Assembly: GCA_051745265.1 (NCBI GenBank) | Contig: JBNJDW010000103.1 | Location: 1 to 6,626 of the forward strand | Length of the DNA: 6,626 nt | Origin: JBNJDW01 sp051745265 | GTDB taxonomy: Bacteria; Pseudomonadota; Alphaproteobacteria; Micavibrionales; CSBR16-224 | Reading direction: 5' to 3' | Shown: in pieces, positions 5,253 through 6,626 of the stretch | Layout: every line of letters starts with the position of its first letter | Numbering within the stretch: position 1 is the first letter of the stretch | Notes under the pieces: generated by a model | Told to the model about the DNA's origin: nothing | The model's input: only the letters and a program-made list of their open reading frames with translations | Databases searched by the model: none | Translations under genes and position numbers: made by a program

Positions 5253-5858
5253 ATGAAAAGCGAATTTGAAAAAAAGGCCTATAAACAGATAGCCTCCGAA
5301 AGCTGGACGGAAACATCAAATTGTTACGCTTATGCCTTACGCCGTCCGGATATCGGCTGGATCAATCCCGGCTGCGTTGCCAGAGCCTTTGGCGCAAATC
5401 AGAATATAAAGCTCAGCGAAATTTTTGCTGCTTACAGCCCGCCAAATCGTGAAAAACAAACGGCAGAACAGCATTATACAGAATTGCTTGCAAAAGACGG
5501 CTGTACTTTACTGGCAGGCGGTCTGCAGGATGCCCGGCCAGATAAAAATGTGATGTTTGTTGCTCTGCTGGAGCAGGCAGGCCGTTATGATTATCATTGT
5601 TATCGTCATGAAGGAGAAGGGCTTTGGACCAGTAAATCAGGCTATAGATTCCCTGAAACACATGGCTTTCATACCGAAGACAGCCTAAAGGCCAGCGCCC
5701 GCAGCGAAGGGCTGATACCGCTGGGTTTCTTTGAATTGCCGGATTTACCCCAAAAAATTACGCCGAAGCAAAGCAAAAAGTTGAAAGAAACGATAGAAGA
5801 GCTTAATAAATATTATGAAGTAGAGCAGCGACAGATCGCTTTTATGATGAATCGCTGA
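5253..5858 (+). CDS. Unknown protein with NCYAYAL motif, candidate Cys/His hydrolase-like
   Basis: Not a gene I can name. The 201-aa protein has no signal peptide or membrane helix. Two motifs stand out. One is SNCYAYAL (22-29, Cys24), with a PG two turns later (39-40). The other is a predicted strand-turn, MFVALLEQAGRYDYHCYRHE (101-120, His115), running into GLWTSKSGYR (123-132). The order, a cysteine at a helix start and then a histidine in a YH.YR...G.W strand, resembles papain-like (NlpC/P60-type) cysteine hydrolases. That role is inferred from pattern, not shown. Residues 166-201 are lysine/glutamate-rich and probably helical. It is the only plus-strand gene, placed between murA and the UPF0262 gene, where relatives carry other genes such as hisD. 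Its last 17 bp overlap the end of murA tail to tail. Confidence 0.88.
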   Translation: MKSEFEKKAYKQIASESWTETSNCYAYALRRPDIGWINPGCVARAFGANQNIKLSEIFAAYSPPNREKQTAEQHYTELLAKDGCTLLAGGLQDARPDKNVMFVALLEQAGRYDYHCYRHEGEGLWTSKSGYRFPETHGFHTEDSLKASARSEGLIPLGFFELPDLPQKITPKQSKKLKETIEELNKYYEVEQRQIAFMMNR

Positions 5859-6603
5859 CCCGTTTCAGGCTCGCGCCGCAGGCGCTTAGCTTTTCAACCA
5901 GATTTTCATAGCCGCGTTCCAGATGATAAATCCGGTTGACCGTGGTGGTGCCATCAGCCACCAGCCCCGCCAGAACCAGACTGACAGAGGCCCGAAGATC
6001 TGTTGCCATGACCTCAGCACCAATCAGGCGATTAACACCGCGAACCAGAGCCGATGCATTGTGAACGGTAATATCCGCGCCCATCCGGGCCAGTTCAGGC
6101 ACATGCATAAAACGGTTTTCAAAAATGGTTTCAGTCACCATACCCGCACCTTCGGCGATGGTCAGCATGGCCATCATCTGGGCCTGCAGATCGGTCGGAA
6201 ATCCGGGATAGGGGGCGGTCATGACATCAACAGCCTGTAATCGGCTGCCCGCCGGACGCTCAACCGTGATGGTATCCTTGTCGGTTTCAATCAATACCCC
6301 GGCCAGACGCATTGGTTCAATCAGCGCATCCAGATGATCAGGTCGCGTGCCGGTCAGGGTCAGTTTGCCGCCGGTCATGGCCGCGGCAATCATATAGGTT
6401 CCGGCCTCAATCCGATCAGCAACGACGCGGTGTTCTGCGGGTTTTAACGCGGTCACACCGGTAATCGTCAGCGTATCGGTGCCAAGACCTGTAATTTTTG
6501 CGCCCATCGCGATCAGGCATTCACCAAGATCAATAATTTCAGGTTCACGCGCGACATTAGAAAGCGTTGTGACACCCTTGGCCAAGGTCGCCGCCATCAT
6601 CAC
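5842..6603 (-). CDS. murA: UDP-N-acetylglucosamine 1-carboxyvinyltransferase, C-terminal part
   Basis: MurA makes the first committed step of peptidoglycan synthesis, moving enolpyruvate from PEP to UDP-GlcNAc in the cytoplasm. The readable 253 residues correspond to E. coli MurA 168 to the end, with a constant offset of 167. D138 in FPTDLQAQ equals D305, R164 in ENRFMHVPEL equals R331, D202 and R204 in ATDLRAS equal D369 and R371, and R230 in HLERGY equals R397. All visible active-site residues are kept. The N-terminal domain half, with the PEP-binding cysteine (C115), is not here. The frame opens at a GTG (6603-6601), but this is not the true start: the conserved core continues upstream in homologues, while here two TGA codons (6615-6613 and 6609-6607) block it. 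Sequence or assembly error at the edge, or a broken copy, are the options. It converges on the plus-strand gene with a 17-bp overlap. Confidence 0.93.
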   Translation of the reverse strand: MMMAATLAKGVTTLSNVAREPEIIDLGECLIAMGAKITGLGTDTLTITGVTALKPAEHRVVADRIEAGTYMIAAAMTGGKLTLTGTRPDHLDALIEPMRLAGVLIETDKDTITVERPAGSRLQAVDVMTAPYPGFPTDLQAQMMAMLTIAEGAGMVTETIFENRFMHVPELARMGADITVHNASALVRGVNRLIGAEVMATDLRASVSLVLAGLVADGTTTVNRIYHLERGYENLVEKLSACGASLKRVSDSS

Positions 6604-6626
6604 ATCTCAAAATCAAACCTTGGCAG

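Noticed and set aside
1..6626. CRISPR array, insertion sequence or transposase
   Set aside because: No regularly spaced repeats, terminal inverted repeats or transposase motifs were seen.

Overview
The window looks like an alphaproteobacterial chromosome segment. The evidence is a run of minus-strand genes in an order typical of that class: the end of murA, a UPF0262 protein (an alphaproteobacterial family), infA, maf, a Rne/Rng-family ribonuclease, then tRNA-Phe. A more exact placement is not possible from sequence alone.

Right part (about 2490-6603): the housekeeping block. The UPF0262 gene, infA, maf and rng form a tight minus-strand operon with gaps of 18 and 14 nt and a 32-nt overlap. 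tRNA-Phe(GAA) follows with its own good promoter. A gene of unknown function (5253-5858, plus strand, candidate Cys/His hydrolase-like protein with an NCYAYAL motif) sits in opposite orientation between murA and the UPF0262 gene. It has a strong promoter and ribosome binding site, and its 3' end overlaps murA by 17 bp. The murA frame is interrupted by stop codons in the last 23 bases of the window, so only the C-terminal 60% is readable.

Left part (1-2404): the accessory region. Directly past the 3' end of tRNA-Phe lie four tandem minus-strand genes that I do not recognise but that are related to one another: 267, 252 and 204 aa, plus a fourth cut by the left edge (53 codons visible). The three complete ones share a core of about 88 residues ending in a motif of the form ALK(D/N)(E/Q)MLN. 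The fourth shows the family's N-terminal pattern. The first two genes keep a similar promoter placed so close to the ATG that their mRNAs are predicted to be leaderless; the third and fourth have Shine-Dalgarno sequences and follow closely. This expanding family next to a tRNA is the best candidate for something undescribed here. Nothing in the sequence reveals its function.

No transposase, integrase, CRISPR array, riboswitch or clear intrinsic terminator was seen.
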